A DNA stretch of 10,174 nucleotides from Acidobacteriota bacterium (lineage in GTDB: Bacteria > Acidobacteriota > Terriglobia > Terriglobales > Acidobacteriaceae). Positions 1 through 7,200 of this stretch are shown here, piece by piece (position 1 is the first letter of the stretch; each line of letters opens with the position of its first letter). The DNA is taken from contig JAJZFE010000201.1 of the NCBI GenBank assembly GCA_021798655.1, positions 1-10,174 on the forward strand, written 5' to 3'. The notes under the pieces are model-generated. The model was not told where the DNA came from, ran no database searches, and saw nothing but the letters and a program-made list of their open reading frames with translations. The position numbers and the translations under genes are program-made.

Positions 1-402
1 ACGAACCAGGACAGCCAGTTTCACAACGTTGCAGCGCGGTTTGTCGCTTTTCTGGAAGAGTCTGGAGCCCTCCTGCTGTACACATCACAGAACCTGGCCG
101 AGTTCTGGAATGTATGTACACGACCCGTCCCGAGCGGTCTCGGTCTATCCATCGAAGACACCGTGCTTCGCATTGAAAAGATCGAGAAGCGCTTCCTGTT
201 TTTACCTGAGACGGAGTCGACGGATCGGGTGTTCAAAGATCTTTTGCTTCGCTACAGGGTGAGAGGCATTCAGGTCCATGATGCACGCCTAGCCGCAGTC
301 ATGCTTTCCAGCGGAGTCAAGGAGATCGCCACCTTCGACAAGGATGACTTCCGGCGCTTTACTGAACTGACTGTCATTCACCCGCAAGACATCAGCAGTT
401 AG
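1..402 (+). CDS. PIN-domain ribonuclease, VapC-like toxin (5' end outside window)
   Basis: Reading frame 1 is open from the first base to the TAG at 400-402, giving 133 residues with no start codon that fits the fold, so the gene begins upstream. The conserved acidic positions of the PIN nuclease fold are visible: E34 in NLAEFW, D94 in VHDARLAA, and D113 in TFDKDDF. About 15-20 N-terminal residues, including the first catalytic Asp of the family, lie outside the window. PIN proteins of this size are typically Mg-dependent RNases acting as VapC toxins. The antitoxin usually sits just upstream, so it would be out of view; the toxin role is therefore inference. An internal GTG at 163 could be read as a start but would remove half of the domain. 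The stop codon abuts the stop of the convergent permease gene with no spacer. Confidence 0.8.
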   Translation, partial: TNQDSQFHNVAARFVAFLEESGALLLYTSQNLAEFWNVCTRPVPSGLGLSIEDTVLRIEKIEKRFLFLPETESTDRVFKDLLLRYRVRGIQVHDARLAAVMLSSGVKEIATFDKDDFRRFTELTVIHPQDISS

Positions 403-1659
403 CTACTCGTGGCGTAGCGCGACGACGGGGTCCATGCGTGCGGCGCGCATCGCGGGCACCAGGCCGGAGACGATGCCCACCACCGACAGAATGAGAAACG
501 AGACGACCATCGTGTTGGTGGAGGCGCGCAGGAAGATGTCTCCGTCGTGGTTTGCGGTCTTGTAGATGGCGGAGTAGAGCGGCATCGGCGGAATGATGTG
601 CCCGGCCGCAACAGCGACCACCATGCCCAGAACGCCGGCGATGAGCGTGAGCACCAGGCTCTCCAGCAGGAAGTGCAGCATGATGTCGCGGCGACGCGCG
701 CCGAGGGCTTTCATCAGGCCGATCTCGCGGGTGCGCTCGCTGACCGAGACGAGCATGATGTTCATCACGCCGACGCCGCCGACGGCCAGCGTCATGGCGC
801 CGATGATGCCGAGCAGCACCTGCAGCGCGATGCCGAACTGCACCATCTGCTTGGCGTCGTCGATGGTGTCCCACGCGCTGACAGCCTTGTCGTCGCGCGG
901 GTCAAAGTGATGGCGCTGCGCGAGCACGGTGCGCACGGCCTGGATGGCTTGCAGGTGCATCGCCGGCGATGACGGCTGGAAGACGATCATGTCCGGCGCG
1001 ACCTGGTTGCGCAGCGTGCGCATGGTGTCGAAGGGCACAAAGACGTTTTCGTTGTCAGGACCGTTGTTCGACGAGTCCTGAATTTTATTGCGCAGCACGC
1101 CGATGACAGTGAAGGGCTGGCCTTCAATCTGCACGACCTCACCGACCGGAGGATAGCCGTTGAAGAGCTTCTCTGCGGCGTGCAGGCCGAAGATGACGAC
1201 CTGGCGATGTTCGGTGAAGTCGGCGGCCTCGAAGTAACGGCCCTGCTCGACGTCAAGCCGCCTCATGCGGCCGTAGGGCAGGTCGATGGCCTTGGCCTGG
1301 ATGTTGACGGTCTTGGGTCCGTACTTGATGCTGAAGCCGTCGTCGGTCTCGCGCGAGACGGCGCTGAGGAAGGGAAGCGAGTCGCGCACGGCTTCGGCGT
1401 CGCCTTCGACGAAACGGATCTTCTGGCCGGAGCGTTCGCCGCCGGCCTGCATGGAGGTCTGTCCGCCCCACATCATGACGACGTTGTTGCCGATGCCGAG
1501 GAAGCCTTCCATCACGGCGTCGCCGACGCCGCGGCCGTAGCTGATGAGCAGCACGACGGTGACCAGGCCCCACAGGATGCCGAGCATGGTGAGCGCCGAG
1601 CGCACGCGGTTGCGGTTGAGCGATTCGATGGATTCGGTGAAGACCTCACGCAGGTTCAT
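403..1659 (-). CDS. MacB/FtsX-family ABC transporter permease (second gene of pair)
   Basis: 418-residue membrane protein with MacB architecture. It has a cytoplasmic N-terminal amphipathic stretch, TM1 at about 22-42, a large periplasmic MacB_PCD-type domain at about 50-275, and a C-terminal FtsX domain with three helices at about 278-305, 330-357 and 383-405. The family signature SERTREIGLMKALGA follows the second helix (about 307-321). Such permeases couple ATP hydrolysis in the cytoplasm to periplasmic conformational change (lipoprotein, peptide or drug efflux). The open frame runs far upstream through the neighbouring gene in another frame, but only the ATG at 1659-1657 gives the standard family N-terminus (MNLREVF). 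It is preceded by GGAG (complement of 1665-1668) and GAGGA (complement of 1671-1675) inside the end of the upstream gene. Only 2 nt separate it from that gene's stop, so translational coupling is likely. No ATPase domain or adjacent ATPase gene is present. Substrate unknown. Confidence 0.9.
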   Translation of the reverse strand: MNLREVFTESIESLNRNRVRSALTMLGILWGLVTVVLLISYGRGVGDAVMEGFLGIGNNVVMMWGGQTSMQAGGERSGQKIRFVEGDAEAVRDSLPFLSAVSRETDDGFSIKYGPKTVNIQAKAIDLPYGRMRRLDVEQGRYFEAADFTEHRQVVIFGLHAAEKLFNGYPPVGEVVQIEGQPFTVIGVLRNKIQDSSNNGPDNENVFVPFDTMRTLRNQVAPDMIVFQPSSPAMHLQAIQAVRTVLAQRHHFDPRDDKAVSAWDTIDDAKQMVQFGIALQVLLGIIGAMTLAVGGVGVMNIMLVSVSERTREIGLMKALGARRRDIMLHFLLESLVLTLIAGVLGMVVAVAAGHIIPPMPLYSAIYKTANHDGDIFLRASTNTMVVSFLILSVVGIVSGLVPAMRAARMDPVVALRHE

Positions 1660-1661
1660 GG

Positions 1662-2936
1662 CTACTCCGTCCTCAGGCATTCGATTGGCGTCATGCTGGC
1701 GGCGCGCAGCGCAGGGTAGGTGCCGGCAGAGACGGTGATGATGCCCAGCGTGACGAGCGACGAGATGACCGCAGCCGCAGAGATGACCGGGTGCGGCACG
1801 AAGTCTGGCAGCGGCAGCGCGCGGATGAGCAGGCAGATGCCCACGCCGCTGATGAGGCCGGCCGCGCCGCTGACCAGCGTGATGATCGCCGACTCCACGA
1901 GAAACTGGCGGCGGATGTCGCGTGCGGTTGCGCCGAGCGCCTTGCGGACGCCGATCTCGCGGGTGCGCTCGGAGACGGCGACCAGCATGATGTTCATGAC
2001 GCCGATGCCGCCGAGCAGCAGCGTCAACAGCGCGACGGCGGCGAAGAAGAGCGTCATCACATAGAAGATGCGGTCGGTGAACTGCGCGCCTTCGAGCGTG
2101 TCCCACACCCAGAGAGCGTCGAGGTCTTCGGCCTCGAAGTGGTGGCGGTCGGCGAGAATCTGCCGCACCTCGCGCAGCGCGGCGACGTGCTGCGCCGCCG
2201 ATACGGGTTGCACGACGATGTTGTTGATGGTGCCCGGTGGCGCGGCCTGCGCGTCCGGGCCGGTGCCCTTGAAGTCCGGCGGGAAGTCGCGCTCCATCGC
2301 AGAGAACGGCACGAAGAGCTGCGTGTTGTCCGGGCCGGAGCCGTAGCTGCCGTTCTGCTGCTTGGCCGCGAGGACGCCGATGACGGTGTACGGATAGCCT
2401 TCAATCAGCAGCGGCTGGCCGATGGCTGGCTTGCCAGGATAGAGCTGGCGAAAGCTCTCTGCGCCGAGCAGGACGACGCGCGCGCCATTGGCTTCATCGT
2501 CGCCGGTCATCAGCCGGCCCTCCTGCACCTTCAGCGAGCGGAACTGCTGGTACTGTGGCCAGATGCCGCGAACGGCGCGGCTGGATGCGTTCCACTGGCT
2601 GACCTCGCTGACGGTGCGGCGAATCTCCGGCGAGACGGTCTTGATGAGTGGCGCGAGCTGCTGGATGGCGATGGCGTCGTCGATCGAGAGCATGATGTCG
2701 CGGCCGGAGGCGTAGCCGCCGGAGGGCATCGCGGTCTTGCCGCCGAAACAGATCGCAATGTCTGTGCCGATGGTCTTGAGGCGTTCATGCTGGTCGCGAC
2801 CGAAGCCGATGCCCAGGCCGACCAGCAGAATGACCGAGGTGATGCCCCACAGGATTCCGAACATGGTGAGAAAGCTGCGGAGTTTCGACTCCCACAGGGC
2901 AGCCAGCGTTTGGCGAAATATCTCGAGGATCGGCAT
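1662..2936 (-). CDS. MacB/FtsX-family ABC transporter permease (first gene of pair)
   Basis: 424-residue paralogue of the downstream permease. It has TM1 at about 22-44 (FGILWG followed by a hydrophobic run), a periplasmic domain with the VIGVLAAK and DNTQLFVPF elements typical of MacB_PCD, and a C-terminal FtsX domain. The sequence GGIGVMNIML is followed by SERTREIGVRKALGA (about 322-336) and two further helices. The ATG at 2936-2934 (MPILEIF) matches the usual family start; the frame continues upstream to a GTG near 3053, but that extension (rich in Arg, Pro and Ala) looks non-coding. No clear Shine-Dalgarno precedes 2936, which leaves some doubt about the start. It leads a two-gene minus-strand operon, and the two unlike permeases probably form a heterodimer (inference). 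No MacA-like adaptor or ATPase lies upstream: the next feature is a divergent tRNA gene. Confidence 0.9.
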   Translation of the reverse strand: MPILEIFRQTLAALWESKLRSFLTMFGILWGITSVILLVGLGIGFGRDQHERLKTIGTDIAICFGGKTAMPSGGYASGRDIMLSIDDAIAIQQLAPLIKTVSPEIRRTVSEVSQWNASSRAVRGIWPQYQQFRSLKVQEGRLMTGDDEANGARVVLLGAESFRQLYPGKPAIGQPLLIEGYPYTVIGVLAAKQQNGSYGSGPDNTQLFVPFSAMERDFPPDFKGTGPDAQAAPPGTINNIVVQPVSAAQHVAALREVRQILADRHHFEAEDLDALWVWDTLEGAQFTDRIFYVMTLFFAAVALLTLLLGGIGVMNIMLVAVSERTREIGVRKALGATARDIRRQFLVESAIITLVSGAAGLISGVGICLLIRALPLPDFVPHPVISAAAVISSLVTLGIITVSAGTYPALRAASMTPIECLRTE

Positions 2937-3057
2937 CGGAGGCAGAGTCGTGCAGAGGTGGATACGCGGCGGGAGGCCGGCTGGTTCCCGGCACGGGAGA
3001 CTTTCTGCTGCGCGGACGCCGCGAGCGAGAGTACACGCCGAGGCTGCGCTCACAGCG

Positions 3058-3069
3058 AAAGCCGGCTTT
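3058..3069. repeat. Perfect 12-bp palindrome in divergent spacer
   Basis: AAAGCCGGCTTT is a perfect palindrome, lying 122 bp upstream of the first permease start codon and about 95 bp upstream of the tRNA. The position between two divergent transcription units would suit a dimeric repressor site, but no cognate regulator is in the window and a short GC-centred palindrome can occur by chance. The rest of the 2937-3163 spacer holds no recognisable gene. Confidence 0.3.
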
Positions 3070-3137
3070 GAGGAACAGCACTGACCGAATGGAGGGATGG
3101 CACTGCCGGCGGAAGCGTCGACCTTTGCTCAGTGCTT

Positions 3138-3143
3138 TATGAT
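3138..3143 (+). promoter_or_regulatory. Candidate -10 box (TATGAT) for tRNA-Leu
   Basis: TATGAT differs from the sigma-70 -10 consensus at one base and ends 20 bp before the mature tRNA 5' end, a plausible distance for a tRNA promoter. No convincing -35 hexamer lies at 16-18 bp; the nearest partial match (TCGACC at 3118) is only 14 bp away. The call rests on position and the -10 match alone. Confidence 0.4.
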
Positions 3144-3163
3144 GGGGCTGTGGCTTCCATCAC

Positions 3164-3462
3164 GCGGGCGTGGTGAAATCGGCAGACACAGCGGACTTAA
3201 GAAAATTGAGTGCCCGTCCGGGAAACCGGCGGAGTAGAACTGCTCAAAGTCGGGGAAACCTTGAATGGCAATCCCGAGCCAAGCCCGAAGATCTTCGGGA
3301 AGGTGTAGAGACTAGATGGGCAGCACCTAATCCTCTCGCGAGGCATGGTGAAGGGATAGTCCAGACCACGAACTCGGCGACCGAGGCGGCGAAAGTCGAA
3401 GTGGTATGAAAATCCGCAGACCCTAACAGGTCGTGGGGGTTCAAGTCCCCCCGCCCGCACCA
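3164..3462 (+). tRNA. tRNA-Leu(UAA), interrupted by a group I intron
   Basis: A complete class II leucine tRNA can be folded from two exons, 3164-3198 and 3409-3462. The acceptor stem is GCGGGCG (3164-3170) with CGCCCGC (3452-3458), followed by discriminator A and an encoded CCA (3460-3462). The D-stem is GTG/CAC. The anticodon stem is GCGGA (3191-3195) with TCCGC (3413-3417); the spliced 7-nt loop is CTTAAAA with anticodon TAA. The long variable arm has stem GACC/GGTC, as expected for tRNA-Leu. The T-stem is GGGGG/CCCCC around a TTCAAGT loop. The exons join between U34 and A35 of the anticodon. The tRNA reads UUA (and probably UUG) codons. Every helix is perfectly paired, so the gene looks functional once spliced. 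Confidence 0.95.
3199..3408 (+). ncRNA. Group I self-splicing intron (IC3-like) in tRNA-Leu(UAA)
   Basis: The 210-nt intron follows a 5' exon ending in U (3198) and ends in G (3408), as group I introns do. P1: exon ACTT (3195-3198) pairs with the internal guide GAGT (3208-3211), placing the obligatory U·G pair at the splice site. P2: CCG/CGG plus CCGG/CCGG with a GAAA loop (3214-3232, one bulged T). P3: CTGCTC (3240-3245) with GGGCAG (3318-3323). P4: TCGGG (3250-3254) with CCCGA (3273-3277). P6a: CCCGAA-GATC-TTCGGG (3284-3299). P7: GACTA (3310-3314) with TAGTC (3357-3361). P8: CACC/GGTG (3324-3350) with an inner CCTC/GAGG hairpin. P9: ACCAC (3365-3369) with GTGGT (3401-3405), enclosing two small hairpins, one with a GAAA loop. 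The core resembles the cyanobacterial tRNA-Leu intron (AAAGTC…GAGCCAAGC…GGAAGGTG). No endonuclease ORF is present. Subgroup is by resemblance only. Confidence 0.93.
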
Positions 3463-3465
3463 CTT

Positions 3466-3500
3466 GCGCAGGCTTGGCGTCAGCCTCGCTGCACCTGCGC
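3466..3500 (+). terminator. Hairpin 3' of tRNA-Leu, possible terminator or processing stem
   Basis: GCGCAGG (3466-3472) and CCTGCGC (3494-3500) form a perfect 7-bp stem 3 nt after the tRNA CCA. An alternative smaller hairpin, GGCT (3471-3474) with AGCC (3482-3485), overlaps it. The position directly after the tRNA fits a transcription end or a 3' processing structure, but no T-tract follows, so it is not a classical intrinsic terminator. Confidence 0.4.
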
Positions 3501-3550
3501 GGAACAAGGGCGACTCCGCACGAACTCCACGTTGGTGTCTCTCCACGACG

Positions 3551-4196
3551 TCCAGCTTCTCCTATGCTGACCCCTATCTTTCCGGCCGCGCGCCCTACAC
3601 GGTCAGCTACAACTTCGGTGTGCAACAGCTGCTCACTCGCAACCTCACGATGAACGTGGATCACGCGGCCGACCAGTCGCACTTCCTCGTCGGCGGCGGA
3701 CGCGGCTATTACCCAAGACCAGATGATGCTGCAGTATCAGATGCTCGGATCGCTGCTCAAGCAGCTGCCCAACTCCATGGACAAGAGCAGCACAGGCGGT
3801 GGTGGGGAGGTCTTCTCCATCGTCACCGAGGTCTCTGGCGGTCCGATCAGCATCGCCGGCTTCAGACGCCCGGCTCCTGCTACCCGTCGTATAGCCCGAC
3901 CTTCTCTGGCTCGCTGTGGATCAACGGCGGCTACAACTCCGGCAACGTCCCCCGCAACGCGCCGTACAACCTCTACAGCATGGGCAATTACGATTTCGAT
4001 GCGGGTATCAAGCGCGCCTTCCCGCTCTACAAACGCACTACACACGCCTTACCAGGCCGACGGGTTGAACGTCACCAATCACGTGCAGTTCGGCGGACTG
4101 GGAACCTCGCTCGCATCGCCGCAGTCCTTTGGCACCATCGCCGGGCAGAACAACGGCTCGCGCGATCTTCAGCTGGCCGCTAAGATCAACTTCTAA
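3551..4196 (+). pseudogene. Decayed C-terminal fragment of an Oar-like TonB-dependent receptor
   Basis: Receptor-like sequence is spread over two frames and has no start or plug domain. Frame 2 gives YADPYLSGRAPYTVSYNFG, then a beta-strand-rich stretch ending in SHFLVGGGRGYY near 3710. The frame then changes to ITQDQMMLQYQMLGSLLKQL (about 3708-3780), returns to frame 2 for CYPSYSPTFSGSLWINGGYN to about 4040, and changes again for YQADGLNVTNHVQFGG and the terminal KINF plus TAA at 4194-4196. At least three frameshifts are needed. The AP-YxxxYNFG strand, the NVTNH-x-FGG motif near the end and the aromatic last residue are typical of the long TonB-dependent outer-membrane receptors of Acidobacteria. 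Only about the last 210 residues of a roughly 1000-residue family remain. The intact downstream DUF4450 gene starts 40 nt after the stop, suggesting the two were once one unit. No gene is seen in 3501-3550. Confidence 0.8.
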
Positions 4197-4236
4197 CCTG
4201 TCGCCAGGCGCAGCCCATGTTTCAACAGGACACCGC

Positions 4237-7200
4237 ATGACCGCTTTCGATCTCTGGACTCGCCGCCGCTTCCTTCTCAGCACCGCCGCCACGGCCGCGT
4301 TCGCTGCGCGCCCCGACTGGGGCCAGGCCGTGCAGTCTGCCGCTACGTCGCCCGAAGAGATCGCCGGCTCCATCCGCGCTCTGCTGCGCGGACACACCGC
4401 GCGCCCGCTGCGCTATCGCCCGGTCGACAACGGCTTCGCCATCCGCAACGGCAGCGAGTTCTTCAACCGGCCGCTCTACGGGCCCAACAACGCCTTCCGC
4501 GTGGACTGCGGAGACCTGCCCGAGTTCTCGCTCTACCTGCCCGGCCACGGCGGCAATCTGCGCCTCGGCATCGCCCAGGGCGCACAGGCAAAGTGGCTCT
4601 CCAGCGCCGCGCAGATCGACGCCACCTATCGCGCCGGTCGCATGATCTACCGCATCGCGGACCCTCTGCTGGGCAGCGCTCAGCTTACTGTTGAAGCGGT
4701 GACGCTTGGCCAGGGCTCGGGGTTGATCTTGCGCGTGCGCGCTTCGCAGCTTCCAGATGAGCCAGAGATCAGGCTCATCTGGGCCTTTGGCGGCGTCAGC
4801 GGCCGCAAGGGCAAACGGGGTGGCGACATCGGCTGCGAGTCCGAGCCCGTCAGCCAGTTTTTTCAGGTTCGCCCGCAGGAGTGCGCCGGCAACAACTACA
4901 CGCTAGCTGGCAACACGGCACGACTGCACAGCACCGCCGCCGATCTGCAACTCACCTTTCCAACGAGCGCGTCGTTGCAGCTCAGCGATGGTGCTCGATG
5001 GAACGAGCCGTGGCAGCAGCTGCTCCACGCATCGGACACCACATCGCTGCCCATTCTCATTGGCTCCGCGCCACTCCTCGGCAAACAGTCAACAGAGGAC
5101 GCGCTCTACCTCTGCATCGAACGCGAACCGGCAGCTTCAACGCGCGCAGACCTCGCTGCCATCGTCTCCGCACGCTGCACCGAGCTTGACGCACTCGCGG
5201 CGCGCCTGAAGCTGCACACCAGCGACCCGTTCGTCGATGCCCTCGGCGGCGCGCTCGCTGTCGCAGGAGATGCGCTGTGGGACAACGCGCAGCATTGCGT
5301 GATGCACGGTGCCGTCGCCTGGCGCATGCCGCTCGCGGGATGGCGCGGTCCCTACGTGCTCGACGCGCTCGGCTGGCACGAGCGGCTGCGTGAGCATGCG
5401 CGCCACTGGATCGCGCGGCAGAACCAATCACCCGTCACGACGGCAATTCCCGCGCTCGGCGGACCGGACCCGACCTCGCACCTCGCGCGGTCCGAGTCCA
5501 TGCTGCACAGCTCCGGCGACCTCTCGCACAATCATTACGACATGAACCTCGTCTTCTTCGACGCCGTGCTGCGTCACCTGCAGTGGACCGGCGATGTGGA
5601 CTTCGCGCGTGAGATCTGGCCTGCGTTCAAGCTGCATCTGGCCTGGGAGCAGCGGCTCTTCCGTCGTCTGTATACTGCGCCGTCGGGTCGACAGCTTCAG
5701 CTCTACGAAGCGTACGCGTGCATCTGGGCCAGCGACAACCTGCAATACAACGGTGGCGGCGCGGCTCACTCCTCAGCCTACAACCTCTTCGCACATCGCC
5801 AGGCGGCGGCGCTCGCACGGTTGCTTGGCGAAGACAGCGCACCCTTCGAGGCAGAGAGCGCGGCTATCCTCGCGGGTATGCGCGAGCTGCTCTGGCTGCC
5901 GTCGCAGGGCGCATTCGCCGAGAGCAAGGACCTCATGCAGCCGCAGACCGTCTACACCTCGCCGGCGCTCTGGACGGTCTATCACTCGATCGACTCCCGC
6001 GTGCCCACGCCGCGCGAGGCCTGGCAGATGGCTGCCGAGCGGCTCGCCGCGCTGCCTGCCGTGCCTGTCGAAGGCGAAGGCGTTCCTCCAGGCGGAGTGA
6101 TGCTCTCCTGCTCGGACTGGCTGCCGTACGAGTGGTCGCTCAATCTTCTCCTGCTTGCAGAGAACATGCACATGGCGCTCGCGCTCTGGCAGGCAGGTAT
6201 GGCCGATGAAGCCTTCAGCCTCTTCAAAGGCAGTCTCCTCGACTCGCTCTATCAAGGCCTCACGCCCGGCAACTTCCACATGACCTCGCAGCTCGACGAT
6301 CATCGCCAGGAGGCCCAGCGCGACTTTGGCGACCCCATCGGCATCACCTCGCGCGCACTCGTCGAAGGTCTCTTTGGTCTCACGCCCGACCTGCTCGCAA
6401 ACCAGCTTCTACTGCGTCCCGGCTTTCCCGCGCACTGGACTGAGGCCAGCCTGCAACACCCCGACTTCGATCTCGCATGGCAGCGCAACGGCGACCACGA
6501 AACGCTGAGCTTCACCCCACGCTTCGCAAAACCCGCCACCCTGCAACTCGCGTTGCGCGCCCCACGCACGGGCCTGCCGATTGTCCGCGTGAACGGAATC
6601 GCGCAGCGTGCAACGTTCGACGCCGAAGCCGTCGGCTCGCCAGTGCTCTTGATTGAAGCGCCGCCTGCAACGCACTGGTCGATCGAAGTCCACTGGCAGG
6701 GCGAACGCGCCGATGCTCCGCCTGCACCCCAGTCCTGCGCGATTGGCGACAGGGTGCTTGGCGATGACGCGCTCGCAAGCATCGACGATCCGCAGGGCTG
6801 TCTGCATCACGGACGCGCCGCCCTCGCCGGACACCACACCGTCTTTGTGCATCGTCACCGCGAGGCTTGTAGCTGGTGGCTGCCGATCGCGCTCAATATC
6901 CAGGCCACGCCAGCGCCAGCTACACACATCGACGTCGCCGGTCGCATGGAGCCACTCGATCTCTCCTCGCATCTCACGCACCGCATCACCGACATCTTCA
7001 ACCGCACCTACGCAGCGCCTCGTTCGCTTTTCTGCTCGCTCTCCATCCCTTCGAACGGCATCGGCGGCTGGGCCACCTTCGACCGCCACCCGCTCATCGA
7101 CGACAGCGGCCTGCGCGCTCTGGGCGGCGAGCTTCGCATCCCCAGCGGCATCACCTTTCGCACGCCCGCCGGCAACACTGCGGCCAACTGTCGCTTCCTG

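Noticed and set aside
403..2106. Single 567-codon minus-strand gene
   Set aside because: The part beyond 1659 is out of frame with the upstream permease and reads as Arg/His-rich nonsense; the MNLREVF start with its Shine-Dalgarno gives the family-standard N-terminus.
1791..3071. Long plus-strand open frame (426 codons) opposite the first permease
   Set aside because: It is antisense to a clear MacB-like gene; its product is an Asp/Ala/Arg-rich low-complexity sequence with no family features, typical of high-GC shadow frames.
3170..3409. Short open frame covering the tRNA and intron
   Set aside because: The whole stretch is explained by tRNA exons and group I intron helices; no ribosome-binding site or protein-like composition.
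3164..3462. tRNA gene destroyed by an insertion
   Set aside because: The insert has group I pairing elements, exact U34/A35 junctions and a terminal G, and both exons are perfectly paired, so it is an intron rather than damage.
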